This document shows positions 8,707-20,436 of a stretch of 64,000 bases of DNA, in pieces. The notes under the pieces were generated by a model. That model did not search any database. It was given only the letters and a program-made list of their open reading frames with translations, and was not told the DNA's origin. The position numbers and the translations under genes are program-made. This DNA comes from JAFDVL01 sp963794955 (GTDB lineage: Bacteria > Acidobacteriota > Blastocatellia > RBC074), in contig CAWCGF010000015.1 in the NCBI GenBank assembly GCA_963794955.1, positions 124,001-188,000 on the forward strand. Direction: 5' to 3'. Positions within the stretch are counted from its first letter, which is position 1. Each line of letters opens with the position of its first letter.

Positions 8707-9168
8707 ATAAACCGCGAGTGGTTGCGCTAAACAATTGGCCAGCACGCGCAAGGCCAAGTATCCGCTTCCGCCGCTGCGATGCACGAACTCGGCTTGGCTG
8801 ACATTCTGATGGTCGGCATCGTCAAACCGCGCGGCAAACACGAAGCCATCAGCCACCTACTCGTCAAAGGCTGCGAACACGATCCAGTCTATTTGGAACA
8901 GACTTCACCTGTGCTGCGCCTGATGCAAATGATCCGTGACGAAACGCACCGCTTTGCTGTGACCCATCACCGCAAACGCAGATCCATGCGCGATTTCAAA
9001 TCCGAACTAACTTCGATTCCAGGTGTAGGCGAGAAGTTGAAGGAACGCTTGCTCAGGAATTTTGGGAGCTTGAAAAAAGTGAGTGTAGCGAGTGTGGCAG
9101 AGTTGCGACCATTTGTCGGGCAACAAAAAGCCGAGCAGATTGTGGCGCATTTTCAGGCGATGAAATGA
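8707..9168 (+). pseudogene. UvrC C-terminal fragment (endonuclease plus HhH)
   Basis: The intact part from the ATG at 8779 (129 residues) matches the end of UvrC. It includes HELGLADILMVGIVKPRGKH, the segment RDETHRFAVTHHRKRRS from the RNase H-like nuclease, and a helix-hairpin-helix, IPGVGEKLKERLLRNFGS. Upstream, the frame continues weakly (GQVSASAAAM replaces the GKGQLSAA box) and then becomes unrelated. The GIY-YIG half and UvrB-binding region are absent, so this is a 3' remnant rather than a repair nuclease. A full uvrC must exist elsewhere if excision repair works. Expression as a small HhH protein is not excluded. Confidence 0.7.
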
Positions 9169-9169
9169 G

Positions 9170-9556
9170 CTATGGGTAAGGCAACAAATTCAGCCCCGCA
9201 ATGAATCTATAATCGCGCTGATTCTTGCTGACAAACGGCTCATTGTATTCAAGCGCCGTGGCAGCAATCATCGCATCTGGAATTAACAACCCGTGACTCA
9301 ACCGATATTGCCGCAACAAATCAGCCGCCCTGTCAGAAATAGATTCGGTAACTTTGAGTAGTTGGAAGCGTTGTAGAAATCTTTCCAGTGCTTGAAGCTC
9401 AGACTTGTTCCGACAGCCAACAATCAACTCCATTTGTGTGACGGCGCTGATTGCCACCTGAAGTTGCTGGCTTTTTGTCTGTAGAAAAAGAATGGCATCT
9501 GCATCCCCTCGCAAAACATCAATCAAGATGTCGGTGTCCAAAATAAGTAAAGGCAT
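9170..9556 (-). CDS. PIN domain toxin, VapC type
   Basis: 128-residue PIN ribonuclease. LLILDTDILIDVLRGD has the first Asp, TQMELIVGCRN the Glu, and GLLIPDAMIAATALEYNEP the third acidic cluster. Its ATG directly follows the stop of the DUF2281-like gene upstream, so the two are coupled. The stop abuts the UvrC fragment on the other strand. Its arrangement differs from the VapC at 6933, pointing to a separate module. Confidence 0.92.
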   Translation of the reverse strand: MPLLILDTDILIDVLRGDADAILFLQTKSQQLQVAISAVTQMELIVGCRNKSELQALERFLQRFQLLKVTESISDRAADLLRQYRLSHGLLIPDAMIAATALEYNEPFVSKNQRDYRFIAGLNLLPYP

Positions 9557-9793
9557 CTACCCTCCCCATTCGGTCTCACGGACATTACGAACCCAGGCAC
9601 TGCTGTCCTGCATCTCTTCGCGGTCGCTCCACATGCCGATGAAACTTTCAGAGCTTAAATCCGCTACTAAGGGTACCGTCGCGGTCTGAGGCAGCCCATA
9701 ACGTTGGCGCAAAAAGGCGACAAAATCAGTTACGACACGCCGACCTTCTGGTGGCAATGCTACAAATTCACGTAGCAATTCTTCGTTTGTCAT
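9557..9793 (-). CDS. DUF2281-like antitoxin partner of VapC
   Basis: 78-codon protein. NEELLREFVALPPEGRRVVTD followed by FVAFLRQRYG is the DUF2281 pattern. The acidic, Trp-containing C-terminal half (SSESFIGMWSDREEM) is the probable PIN-inhibiting segment. Its ATG overlaps the stop of the small DUF104 gene (9790-9793), and its own stop touches the PIN start. It is therefore the most likely cognate antitoxin. Confidence 0.8.
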   Translation of the reverse strand: MTNEELLREFVALPPEGRRVVTDFVAFLRQRYGLPQTATVPLVADLSSESFIGMWSDREEMQDSSAWVRNVRETEWGG

Positions 9794-9939
9794 AAAACCT
9801 CCAAGCGATCAAATGCAGCCCCTTGACGGGTGGGTACGTATTCGATAGTGATCCGAACCCGCATATTACGTTGTAAATCCAACGGTTTTTCCGGGCGCAG
9901 AGTCTCTCCATCAAAAACAGCTTCAAGTGTTTGTGTCAT
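9790..9939 (-). CDS. DUF104 (AF2212-like) small antitoxin
   Basis: 49-residue protein, MTQTLEAVFDGETLRPEKPL followed by NMRVRITIEY, a clear DUF104 domain of the kind annotated as antitoxin. An upstream in-frame start at 10053 would run into the hsdS coding region and adds no recognisable sequence, so the ATG at 9939 is used. The AGGTTTTATG context gives a usable ribosome binding site. It overlaps the DUF2281 gene by 4 bp, making a three-gene unit with the PIN toxin. Confidence 0.75.
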   Translation of the reverse strand: MTQTLEAVFDGETLRPEKPLDLQRNMRVRITIEYVPTRQGAAFDRLEVL

Positions 9940-9997
9940 AAAACCTCCATCAGACGACAACCAGAGTTTACTGCACATTCCCAGCCGATGCGAGGAT

Positions 9998-11428
9998 TCA
10001 ATTATGAGTTTGCGCTTCCATCCATTGCATTGCCGTCGCCTCGTCCTCTTCAATCGCCATCTCTACGCCGCGTTTGGCAAGGTCGAGCAGGCATTTTGAT
10101 TCTTGTTTTGCAATTCTCGATTCTCGAATTTTTCGTGTTACAGCATTTGTTAACTCATCTGAAAAGGCTGGAATCGGAATCGCCAAAAGATCATCAGTCG
10201 AAATAGCCGGATACATTGATGCAGTCGTATGCAGATCAAGGATTTCGCAAATGATTGGCGCACGCAAATACACGAGCAATAGTTCAGCCGCAATGTTCGT
10301 CGGTCGCAACACTGCAAAGCCAGAAGAGCAGACAAAACCGCTTTGCTGATTTTCGATCAGGGCTGACAGCCGACGAATGGGTCGAACGGTTGATGTAATC
10401 ACGTCGCCTGCACGAACAATCCATTGGGCACGGCTTGGAGCTTCAGCGGCAAGAAGCGTTTCACTTTCAGTTGATCCGTCGCCGCTCAAACTACCGATTT
10501 CAATGTACTCGAAAGAATCTGATCGGGCCGGATCAAAGCGATCTTTGGCAAGGTCTGCGACCTCACCAATCTGCTGGTCTGAACGTCCAAGCAACGCCAT
10601 CAGCGTTTGATATTTCGGCTGGTAATATTCCGCATCAAACCTGCCTGTAGCGAGAAAACTTTCCTTGAAGGATTTGACCGCGATTTGTTCTTCCGATGGT
10701 TGCCAGTCGTGCAAGCCCAATTCATCCAGCAACAGATTTTCGGCTTCGGCGTACAGGGTTTTGCTTTGTTCGCGTTTTTGATGGGCAGATTTGACGAAAG
10801 ATTCAATATGAAACTGAAAAGAATTTGAGAGTATTGGGACTAAAATGGATTTTACTTGTATGAGATTTAATAAGGGCTGAACGTTTCCCGTTGAGGCACG
10901 TTCTGTCTGATATTTGCCGAATCTACAATTCAGAAACGTTGACAAAAAATAGGGTGAGTAATGGGGAGAGATTTCTTTTATCGTGGCAACGTTCCTGTCA
11001 GTGTTTCCTAAAATATCTTGGTAAATCACTGTAGCATTGCCAACTGTACCTACGATTGATAACAGAACGCTTCCAACAGTAAGTGTGGAGCGAAGATTTT
11101 TATTATGCAATTCTTTGCTGCAATACCGAATATCATTAAGGTCAAGAAAATTATCTTTAACATTCTGGCCTGATAGATAAATAATCCCGCTCAGATCATC
11201 CAATTTTGGTGAACCATGTTCCCCATCAGTAACAGTAGCTATATCTGCTATCCGAGAAAATTTCCCACTTCTTATTGTCAAATCTGCGGCAATATATTTT
11301 TTGGCGAAATATTCAGACTCAATCCTAAAATGGCTATTTTCTTGGTTCACCTCACTGTAGCGCAAAACTGAAAATTCCAGCCCGTCCAACAAGCGTTTGT
11401 ATTTCGCTTCGTCGAACGGGCGGTTCAA
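9998..11428 (-). CDS. hsdS: Type I-like restriction specificity subunit S
   Basis: 476-residue specificity subunit with two target-recognition halves, each ending in a helical connector (residues ~215-245, HQKREQSKTLYAEAENLLLD, and ~435-465). Motifs such as ITSTVRPIRRLSALI and the NTDRNVATI segment are typical of HsdS TRDs. Translation starts at a TTG (11428) overlapping the TGA of the methylase gene, so the two are coupled. The S subunit would set the bipartite DNA target for both methylation and cleavage. No second S gene or recombinase is nearby. Confidence 0.92.
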   Translation of the reverse strand: MNRPFDEAKYKRLLDGLEFSVLRYSEVNQENSHFRIESEYFAKKYIAADLTIRSGKFSRIADIATVTDGEHGSPKLDDLSGIIYLSGQNVKDNFLDLNDIRYCSKELHNKNLRSTLTVGSVLLSIVGTVGNATVIYQDILGNTDRNVATIKEISPHYSPYFLSTFLNCRFGKYQTERASTGNVQPLLNLIQVKSILVPILSNSFQFHIESFVKSAHQKREQSKTLYAEAENLLLDELGLHDWQPSEEQIAVKSFKESFLATGRFDAEYYQPKYQTLMALLGRSDQQIGEVADLAKDRFDPARSDSFEYIEIGSLSGDGSTESETLLAAEAPSRAQWIVRAGDVITSTVRPIRRLSALIENQQSGFVCSSGFAVLRPTNIAAELLLVYLRAPIICEILDLHTTASMYPAISTDDLLAIPIPAFSDELTNAVTRKIRESRIAKQESKCLLDLAKRGVEMAIEEDEATAMQWMEAQTHN

Positions 11429-13425
11429 AAAAAACTTAGTTTTTCTTTCTTCGCAAATTCAATGAAGGCTTCGGCAATGCCGTCTTCGGTGAGGCCGTCG
11501 TGATTGAATAAATCGTGATCTACGATCCAGTGTCCGTGCGCATCGCGCAAATAATCAATGCCTTCATCGGTGACTTTGACGCGATAAATTTTCTCGCCGG
11601 AATTGTCTTTGCCGGGTTTGCGCTGCGTAGCGAAAAAGATGTTGTAATCCTCGGTGCGCGGGCAATAGGCGCTGGCGCTTGGATCATCATTCCATTTTTG
11701 CACCAGCAACACGCTGGTTTTCGTTCCGGTGTGCGGCTTGAACGTGTTGCCGTGCAAACCGACTACGGCGAGGATGCGGCAACGTTCGGCGATGAATGCA
11801 CGGATGCGTTTGTCGGATGAATTATTGAAACGACCTTGCGGCAAAACGATTGCCATTCGCCCGCCGGGTTTTAGAAAATCCAGATTGCGTTCGATGAATA
11901 GGACGTCACGCCCCACAGCAGTTTCGTATTTGCCGCTGCCTTTGCGCCCCAGTTCGTATTTGGAAATCATGCGCGATTCTTTGATGTCGCCGGCAAACGG
12001 CGGATTCGCCATCAACAGATCGAATTGAAATTCTTTGTAGCTGTTCTTATCGGCGCGCAATTTCTTCAATCGTTTGAAGCCGTCGTTGTACGTGTCAGTC
12101 CATTCTTCTTCATCGGCGCGTTCTTCCCAACGGTCATAATCCAGTGTGTTCAGGTACAACACATTCGTTTGCCCGTCACCTGCGATCAAGTTCAAAGTGC
12201 GAGCTACGCGGACACTCTTCTCATCAAAATCAATCGCAAAGACTTTGTCGCGGACATATTTGTCGCAGCGTGTCGGCTTCTTTTCGGCGGTGAACAGATG
12301 CGAGGCTTCGATGCCGAGGTCAGCGTAAATCTGTTTCCAAACGTGAAAGATGCCATGCACGGTGAAGCCCGATGAACCGGCGGCGGTGTCAATCAAGTAT
12401 TCTTCTTCTTGCGGGTTCAGCATTTTCACGCACATATCAATCACATAGCGCGGCGTGAAATACTGGCCTTTTTCGCCTTTGCTGGATTTGTTGACCAGGT
12501 ATTCAAACGCTTCATCAATGACTTCTAAATTCGAGTTGAAGAATTTGACGTTTTGCAATGAAGCTATACAAACCGACAGATGCGAACGCGACAAAGAGAT
12601 TTTGGCATCTTTGCTGAATACGCCTTCCCATTCGGTTTTGGCTTCGTCAAAAAGAGCTTGAATTTTTCCGCGTAACTGTGCTTCGGTTTGTCCAGTGTTG
12701 CGAAATTCGAGCAAGCGTTTCGGGTCGCGCGTGCCTTCGTATTCGTCATAAAGCTTGGTAAAAATCAGCTTGAAGACTTCCTCAAAAACGTCTACGCCCG
12801 CGTTCGCCAAAACCTCGTCTTCCATTTCCAGAATCAAATCGCGCAAAGATTTTCCTTCAGTCGTAAGCTTGTCTTTGGCGATTAAATCCGCGATGCGAAA
12901 TTGTTCATTGATGATGTCCGCCAGCGTTTGTCTGGCATTCGGAATGTCGGTGAGGTCTTCAAAGTAATTCGGGTCTTTGCGGTTATAAAACGAAATCGCG
13001 CCGCCATTTGTCCAAACGCCAATGGGCGCTCCGGTCGCGTGACAATAGGATTTCAATTGATCCTTGCCGTCTTTCAATTTCGGCTTTTTCAATTCGACGA
13101 TGATGTACGCCGTCGTCGGATGATCTTTGTCGAGAATGACGATGTCGGCCTTCTTTGTTTCTGTGCCGAACTTGACGGGAAACTCTACGGCAAGGCGCTC
13201 TTTCGGGTAATGATACTGATTCATCAAACGGCGCAGATAAAGTTGGCGCACAATTTCTTCGGGCGTGAGTTTGATCTCTTTGCCACGCACAAGGCAGGTT
13301 ACGTGATACGTTGTTTTGCCGTTATTGCCTTTGGTCGTAATCGTTTTTTCAAAGGCTGAAACCTCTGTTTCGGCAAATATATTCAAGTCGTAGTTCGTGT
13401 CTCTGAGAATGGTTTGGATAATCAT
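11425..13425 (-). CDS. Fused restriction nuclease (HsdR_N) and N6-adenine methylase
   Basis: 666-residue bifunctional protein. Residues 1-200 match the HsdR_N nuclease fold with a PD-(D/E)xK core: D94 in KADIVILD and E111/K113 in VELKKPK. Residues ~300-620 are an HsdM-type adenine methylase with QYFTPRYVIDM, the SAM loop DTAAGSSGF (346-354) and the catalytic NPPF (474-477). There is no SF2 helicase motor, and no separate HsdR is in the window. With the S gene behind it, this resembles BcgI/type IIB-IIG layouts, where one RM polypeptide works with one specificity subunit. Membership in a known named system is not established. Confidence 0.9.
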   Translation of the reverse strand: MIIQTILRDTNYDLNIFAETEVSAFEKTITTKGNNGKTTYHVTCLVRGKEIKLTPEEIVRQLYLRRLMNQYHYPKERLAVEFPVKFGTETKKADIVILDKDHPTTAYIIVELKKPKLKDGKDQLKSYCHATGAPIGVWTNGGAISFYNRKDPNYFEDLTDIPNARQTLADIINEQFRIADLIAKDKLTTEGKSLRDLILEMEDEVLANAGVDVFEEVFKLIFTKLYDEYEGTRDPKRLLEFRNTGQTEAQLRGKIQALFDEAKTEWEGVFSKDAKISLSRSHLSVCIASLQNVKFFNSNLEVIDEAFEYLVNKSSKGEKGQYFTPRYVIDMCVKMLNPQEEEYLIDTAAGSSGFTVHGIFHVWKQIYADLGIEASHLFTAEKKPTRCDKYVRDKVFAIDFDEKSVRVARTLNLIAGDGQTNVLYLNTLDYDRWEERADEEEWTDTYNDGFKRLKKLRADKNSYKEFQFDLLMANPPFAGDIKESRMISKYELGRKGSGKYETAVGRDVLFIERNLDFLKPGGRMAIVLPQGRFNNSSDKRIRAFIAERCRILAVVGLHGNTFKPHTGTKTSVLLVQKWNDDPSASAYCPRTEDYNIFFATQRKPGKDNSGEKIYRVKVTDEGIDYLRDAHGHWIVDHDLFNHDGLTEDGIAEAFIEFAKKEKLSFF

Positions 13426-13522
13426 CGGGCTAGGTTGAGATTATGAAGTCGTTGATATTCGTATCTGAGATAGGCCATTAGTGGCTCGCATCTGGCTGTC
13501 GGGCGAGCCGCCTACTCTGTAT

Positions 13523-16381
<2,859 letters not shown>

Positions 16382-16450
16382 AAACGGTATCACTCTCAAT
16401 CAGGCATAAGCGGCGGCGTGCTGGCAGCCGGAATCAATGCCCTATCTGTA

Positions 16451-16603
16451 TGTTTGCCTGAGAGTGTTATCCCGTCGGCGGGTCAGTGCGAGATGTACTG
16501 AGCCTCTTTCCAGAATCGTAAAAAGTCGGACGGTCCTTTTGCCTGAGAGTTTCCCAGGGCGGTTGCTCCTTCGGCGCTGCCCAAAGGGCAGTCTCTCCCG
16601 TAC
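16451..16603 (-). promoter_or_regulatory. Tandem glycine riboswitch upstream of gcvP
   Basis: Read on the minus strand, GGGAGAGACTGCC, GCCGAAGGAGCAA and CTCTCAGGCAAAAGGACC form a canonical glycine aptamer (about 16603-16520). A second, shorter aptamer follows with GCCGACGGGATAA and CTCTCAGGCAAA (about 16515-16451). About 70 nt separate it from the gcvP start, room for an expression platform. No obvious intrinsic terminator is seen there, so control at translation initiation is as likely as attenuation. Confidence 0.93.
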
Positions 16604-16605
16604 CT

Positions 16606-16946
<341 letters not shown>

Positions 16947-17378
16947 ATGTCCATGAAACTTTATGTTGGTAATCTCTCGTTCGACGTGAGCGGCGATGAT
17001 TTGTCAGAACTCTTTTCACAGGCTGGTACAGTCGAATCCGCTTCGATTGTTTCCGATCGTGACACTGGTCGTTCACGCGGTTTCGGTTTTGTCGAAATGG
17101 CGTCGAAAGAAGAAGGCGAAGCAGCTATTGCGCAGTTCAACGGCTCTGAAGTCAATGGTCGCAGCTTGACCGTGAACGAAGCCAAACCGAAAGAAAGCCG
17201 CGGTGGCTTTGGCGGTGGCGGCGGTCGTGGCGGCTTCGGCGGTGGCGGCGGTCGCAGTGGCGGCGGCGGCTTCGGCGGTGGCGGCGGTCGCGGTGGCGGC
17301 GGCGGCTTCGGCGGTGGCGGCGGTCGCGGTGGCGGCGGCGGTGATCGTGGCGGCGGCGGCGGACGTGGTCGTTACTAA
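16947..17378 (+). CDS. Glycine-rich RRM RNA-binding protein
   Basis: 143-residue protein. Residues 3-80 are an RNA recognition motif with RNP2 KLYVGNLSF and RNP1 RSRGFGFVEM. Residues ~85-143 are a low-complexity Gly/Arg tail built from repeats such as GGGGRGGGG. This is the layout of cyanobacterial Rbp and other bacterial cold-induced RNA-binding proteins. The start is the ATG at 16947 after GGGAAAGG; a TTG at 16926 adds nothing conserved. Its neighbour is a DEAD-box helicase, so a joint role in unfolding or chaperoning RNA under cold stress is likely. Confidence 0.95.
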   Translation: MSMKLYVGNLSFDVSGDDLSELFSQAGTVESASIVSDRDTGRSRGFGFVEMASKEEGEAAIAQFNGSEVNGRSLTVNEAKPKESRGGFGGGGGRGGFGGGGGRSGGGGFGGGGGRGGGGGFGGGGGRGGGGGDRGGGGGRGRY

Positions 17379-17415
17379 TGACTGCTCCTCAGAACTCCGG
17401 TATCTCTTAATTTCC

Positions 17416-17458
17416 AAGCGCTCCCGGCCAGATTTTTTTATGCCGGGAGCGCTTTTAG
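17416..17458 (+). terminator. Rho-independent terminator after the RRM gene
   Basis: AAGCGCTCCCGGC and GCCGGGAGCGCTT form a 13-bp stem, followed by TTTT. The loop is T-rich. It separates the RRM gene from the helicase, whose start is 23 bp further on, so read-through or a promoter inside the hairpin region must serve the helicase. Confidence 0.9.
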
Positions 17459-17480
17459 TTTGTTTATATAAAGGATTGAA

Positions 17481-18707
17481 ATGAATTTTGATGAATTGGG
17501 ACTCAACGAATGGTTAGTAAAACGTTGTAAGTCTCTTGAATATTTGGAGCCGACGCCCATCCAACGCAAGGCCATCCCGGCTATTTTAGGTGGGACGGAT
17601 TTGATTGGCTGCGCATCTACGGGCACGGGCAAAACGGCGGCGTTTTTGCTTCCGCTGCTACAAAAACTACAAACCAAGACAGCGGTGAAAGCGCCGCGCG
17701 GGGCCGCCCCGATCCGTGCGTTAGTGCTGGCACCGACGCGCGAACTGGCGCTGCAGATCGCGGAACACCTGCAAAAATTCGATAAAAAAGTAAGCGCCAT
17801 TACGATTATGGGCGGCACCAATATTGGCCGACAACGCACCGAGTTGCGCGCCGGCCCGGCGGTTGTGATTGCGACGCCTGGGCGCTTAATGGATCATCTC
17901 GAAAACAACGCGCTCAATCTTTCGCAGCTTGAAATCCTCGTGTTGGATGAGGCGGATCGGATGCTGGATATGGGCTTTTGGCCGACCATCCGACATATCA
18001 TCAGCCAAACCCCAAGCACGCGGCAAACCCTGCTTTTCTCCGCGACGATGCTACCTGCGATTGAAGAAATTGCGCGTTCCAATATGCGGCAGCCGCAAAT
18101 CATTGAAGTCAATAAACGGGGCAATGCAGCGGTGACTATCAAGCAGACGGCGTATCCGGTAGCACTGGAATCCAAAACGACGTTACTGTTTCACTTGCTC
18201 GAACGGGAACGCTTTGAGCGTGTCCTGGTTTTTACGCGGACACGACGCGGTGCTGAACGCCTTTCGCATTTGCTGTCGGCGCGCAAGCATCAAGTCAACC
18301 GCATCCACGCAGATCGTACCCAACCGCAACGCGAAGCAGCTCTGCGCGGCTTCAAAAACGGTAACTATCGGGTGCTGGTAGCAACCGACATCGCCGCGCG
18401 TGGTATTGATGTGGAATTGATTTCGCACGTTATTAACTATGATCTGCCCGACGCACCGGAAGATTATGTGCATCGTATTGGCAGAACCGGACGTGCGGGC
18501 AATGAAGGACAAGCCATTAGTTTGGTGACCCCCGTGGATGAATTGTCGATGCGGGCAATTGAAAAACTAACGGGACAATCCGTCGAACGCGTGTTATTAC
18601 CTGACTTTGGTGGCAAAGCACACGTTGCGACGAAACCAGTCGTGCCGTTTGGTCGGAAATCGTTTGGCAGCAGTCGTTCGTTTGGTTCTCGACGTGCCAG
18701 CAGATAA
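17481..18707 (+). CDS. DEAD-box RNA helicase (RhlE-like)
   Basis: 408-residue ATP-dependent RNA helicase. Visible motifs in order: Q motif (EPTPIQRKAI), I (ASTGTGKT), Ia (PTRELALQ), II (VLDEADRMLDMGF), III (SATM), IV (VLVFTRT), V (ATDIAARGID) and VI (HRIGRTGRAG). A short basic Ser/Arg tail (FGRKSFGSSRSFGSRRASR) would bind RNA nonspecifically, as in RhlE/CsdA relatives. AAGGATTG precedes the ATG. Its position just behind the RRM gene suggests a shared function in RNA remodelling or ribosome assembly. Confidence 0.95.
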   Translation: MNFDELGLNEWLVKRCKSLEYLEPTPIQRKAIPAILGGTDLIGCASTGTGKTAAFLLPLLQKLQTKTAVKAPRGAAPIRALVLAPTRELALQIAEHLQKFDKKVSAITIMGGTNIGRQRTELRAGPAVVIATPGRLMDHLENNALNLSQLEILVLDEADRMLDMGFWPTIRHIISQTPSTRQTLLFSATMLPAIEEIARSNMRQPQIIEVNKRGNAAVTIKQTAYPVALESKTTLLFHLLERERFERVLVFTRTRRGAERLSHLLSARKHQVNRIHADRTQPQREAALRGFKNGNYRVLVATDIAARGIDVELISHVINYDLPDAPEDYVHRIGRTGRAGNEGQAISLVTPVDELSMRAIEKLTGQSVERVLLPDFGGKAHVATKPVVPFGRKSFGSSRSFGSRRASR

Positions 18708-18804
18708 AGGCTGAGTGCCTCTCTATTGAATCGGCGCGGCTTAACATCTCGGCTGCGCCTTCTCCTTCCTTCAAACTCTCCTACTCATCAAATCTGGACG
18801 AATG

Positions 18805-20436
18805 CTAATATTGCGCAGTTACGATGCGGAAGGTGGCGACCGATTGTTCGTACTCGGCTTGAAGCTCAATTAATTTCACCCGCGCTTCAGCCGTGGCACG
18901 CTCACGCTGATTGACCAAAAACAAAGTGCTGTCGCCCAATTGAAATTTGGTGCGCTCACCTTCTTCCAACTTCAGGGCCAGCACTATTTCTTGTTCACCC
19001 AGGCGGTATCGTTCAAATGTAGCGTTAATGGCAGAGATGGCATCCTGGACTTCGGTCGAGATGCGCTGCCGCTCATGCAACATGTCCAGTTCAATTTTTT
19101 GAAGCTTGTACGAAGCCTGCCCAAGGCGTCCATCCACCGTGCGTTGGCGCAAAGGCAAAGTAAAGCTCAACCCCGCTTTCACCGTATTCCCAATCGCGCC
19201 GACGCCAATGTCGCGGCCAGGGCTGAAGGTAAAATCTATGGCGGGTAAGCGTTGATTTTTGGCCAAATCAAGGTCCACCTGGGTAATTTGACGATTCAGC
19301 CCTAAAGCTTGGAGTTCGGGACGACGGGTCTGTGCCAGTTGCTGCCCCTCGCGCAGTTGCTGTTCGGTGAAAAGCACCGGGATGGGGAGAGAAGAGGGAA
19401 CCTGTGATGACTCTGGACTCATAACCTGTTGACCATCAGGTGCCCATAATGACAGCGAGAGCTTAAAAGCAGCTTTTTGCAAATCGCGGTCAGCTTTGGT
19501 GAGTCCCCCCTGACGACGCTGCACTTCCAACTCCGCTTCGGTCGTATCAATCGCAGGCAGATCACCCGCTGTGACGCGCTCACGCACAGCTTGAGCGCGA
19601 AATTCGGCCAGCGTCAATAAATTGCGAGCCACTTCCAATTTGCGCTGCGTGGCAACCCAATCCCAATAACTCTCAGCGGCTTTTAAAATCAAGTCTAGCC
19701 GCATACGTTCGTAATCAGTGTCAGCTAACGGCTCACCCAGTAACGCCTGTTTTTCGGCAGCGGATTTTTCGTTGATGCGTGCCCCTCGCAAGAAGGGCAA
19801 TTTGAATTCGATAAAATATTCGCCGCCACTGCCGGTGGGCGCAAGCGGGGCTTTGACCTTGCCCAAATTGTAGCGCGTACCTGCCGCCACCTTTAAACCG
19901 TAGCGCGTTAGAAATTCCACTTCGGCGGCGGCAATGCGCATGGTCGCGGCTTTCCCCCGCAAGGTCTTTGTGTCCAGTTCAGAATTAAAGCGGAGAAAAT
20001 CGGTGCCGGTAGTAAAGACAGGGTCAAACGCACCTTGTTTTTCCAACCGTTTTTCCGCCGCAATTCGCTGCTGCGCCTCGGCCCCACGCAGCTTAGGATG
20101 ATACCGGGTGACAATGCGTATAACATCCTCCAAGGTAAGCGTCGGCAACTGTTGCGCGGACGAGGGACGGGCTTTGGCAGGGTCTACTTTACGTCCACTC
20201 TGCGCGTTGACACCCGCGTATGAGGTGGCTGGGCTAAGCGACTCCTCGCGCAACCGGCGCTGCATCATTTCCTGCCAGGAACGAGTCAGCACGTCGGTTG
20301 TCAGAGAGGTTTGGGCTTCTGTCGCCGTGGTGAAAACAGGCGGTTGCGCACGGAGGGTTGCACAGCTCAAAAGTACGAGCAGCCCCCAACTCCCTAAACG
20401 CCCCAGAAGAACAAGGAAGGGGAAATTACTTTTCAT
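18805..20436 (-). CDS. TolC family outer membrane channel protein
   Basis: 543-residue outer membrane efflux protein with a signal peptide (MKSNFPFLVLLGRLGSWGLL...). Two repeated coiled-coil and beta-barrel halves follow, at residues ~110-320 and ~330-530, with conserved phrases such as AEKRLEKQGAFDP and LSFTLPLRQRTVDGRLGQA. It forms the outer-membrane exit duct of a tripartite exporter. Its start lies 11 bp inside the end of the HlyD gene, so it is the third gene of that operon. Confidence 0.92.
   Translation of the reverse strand: MKSNFPFLVLLGRLGSWGLLVLLSCATLRAQPPVFTTATEAQTSLTTDVLTRSWQEMMQRRLREESLSPATSYAGVNAQSGRKVDPAKARPSSAQQLPTLTLEDVIRIVTRYHPKLRGAEAQQRIAAEKRLEKQGAFDPVFTTGTDFLRFNSELDTKTLRGKAATMRIAAAEVEFLTRYGLKVAAGTRYNLGKVKAPLAPTGSGGEYFIEFKLPFLRGARINEKSAAEKQALLGEPLADTDYERMRLDLILKAAESYWDWVATQRKLEVARNLLTLAEFRAQAVRERVTAGDLPAIDTTEAELEVQRRQGGLTKADRDLQKAAFKLSLSLWAPDGQQVMSPESSQVPSSLPIPVLFTEQQLREGQQLAQTRRPELQALGLNRQITQVDLDLAKNQRLPAIDFTFSPGRDIGVGAIGNTVKAGLSFTLPLRQRTVDGRLGQASYKLQKIELDMLHERQRISTEVQDAISAINATFERYRLGEQEIVLALKLEEGERTKFQLGDSTLFLVNQRERATAEARVKLIELQAEYEQSVATFRIVTAQY

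Noticed and set aside
9940..10053. Extended start for the DUF104 gene
   Set aside because: Adds 38 residues that overlap hsdS and have no DUF104 similarity; the ATG at 9939 is better.
17073..17417. Long Ala/Thr-repeat reading frame opposite the RRM gene
   Set aside because: It mirrors the Gly-rich tail of the RRM protein; no start signal, no family.
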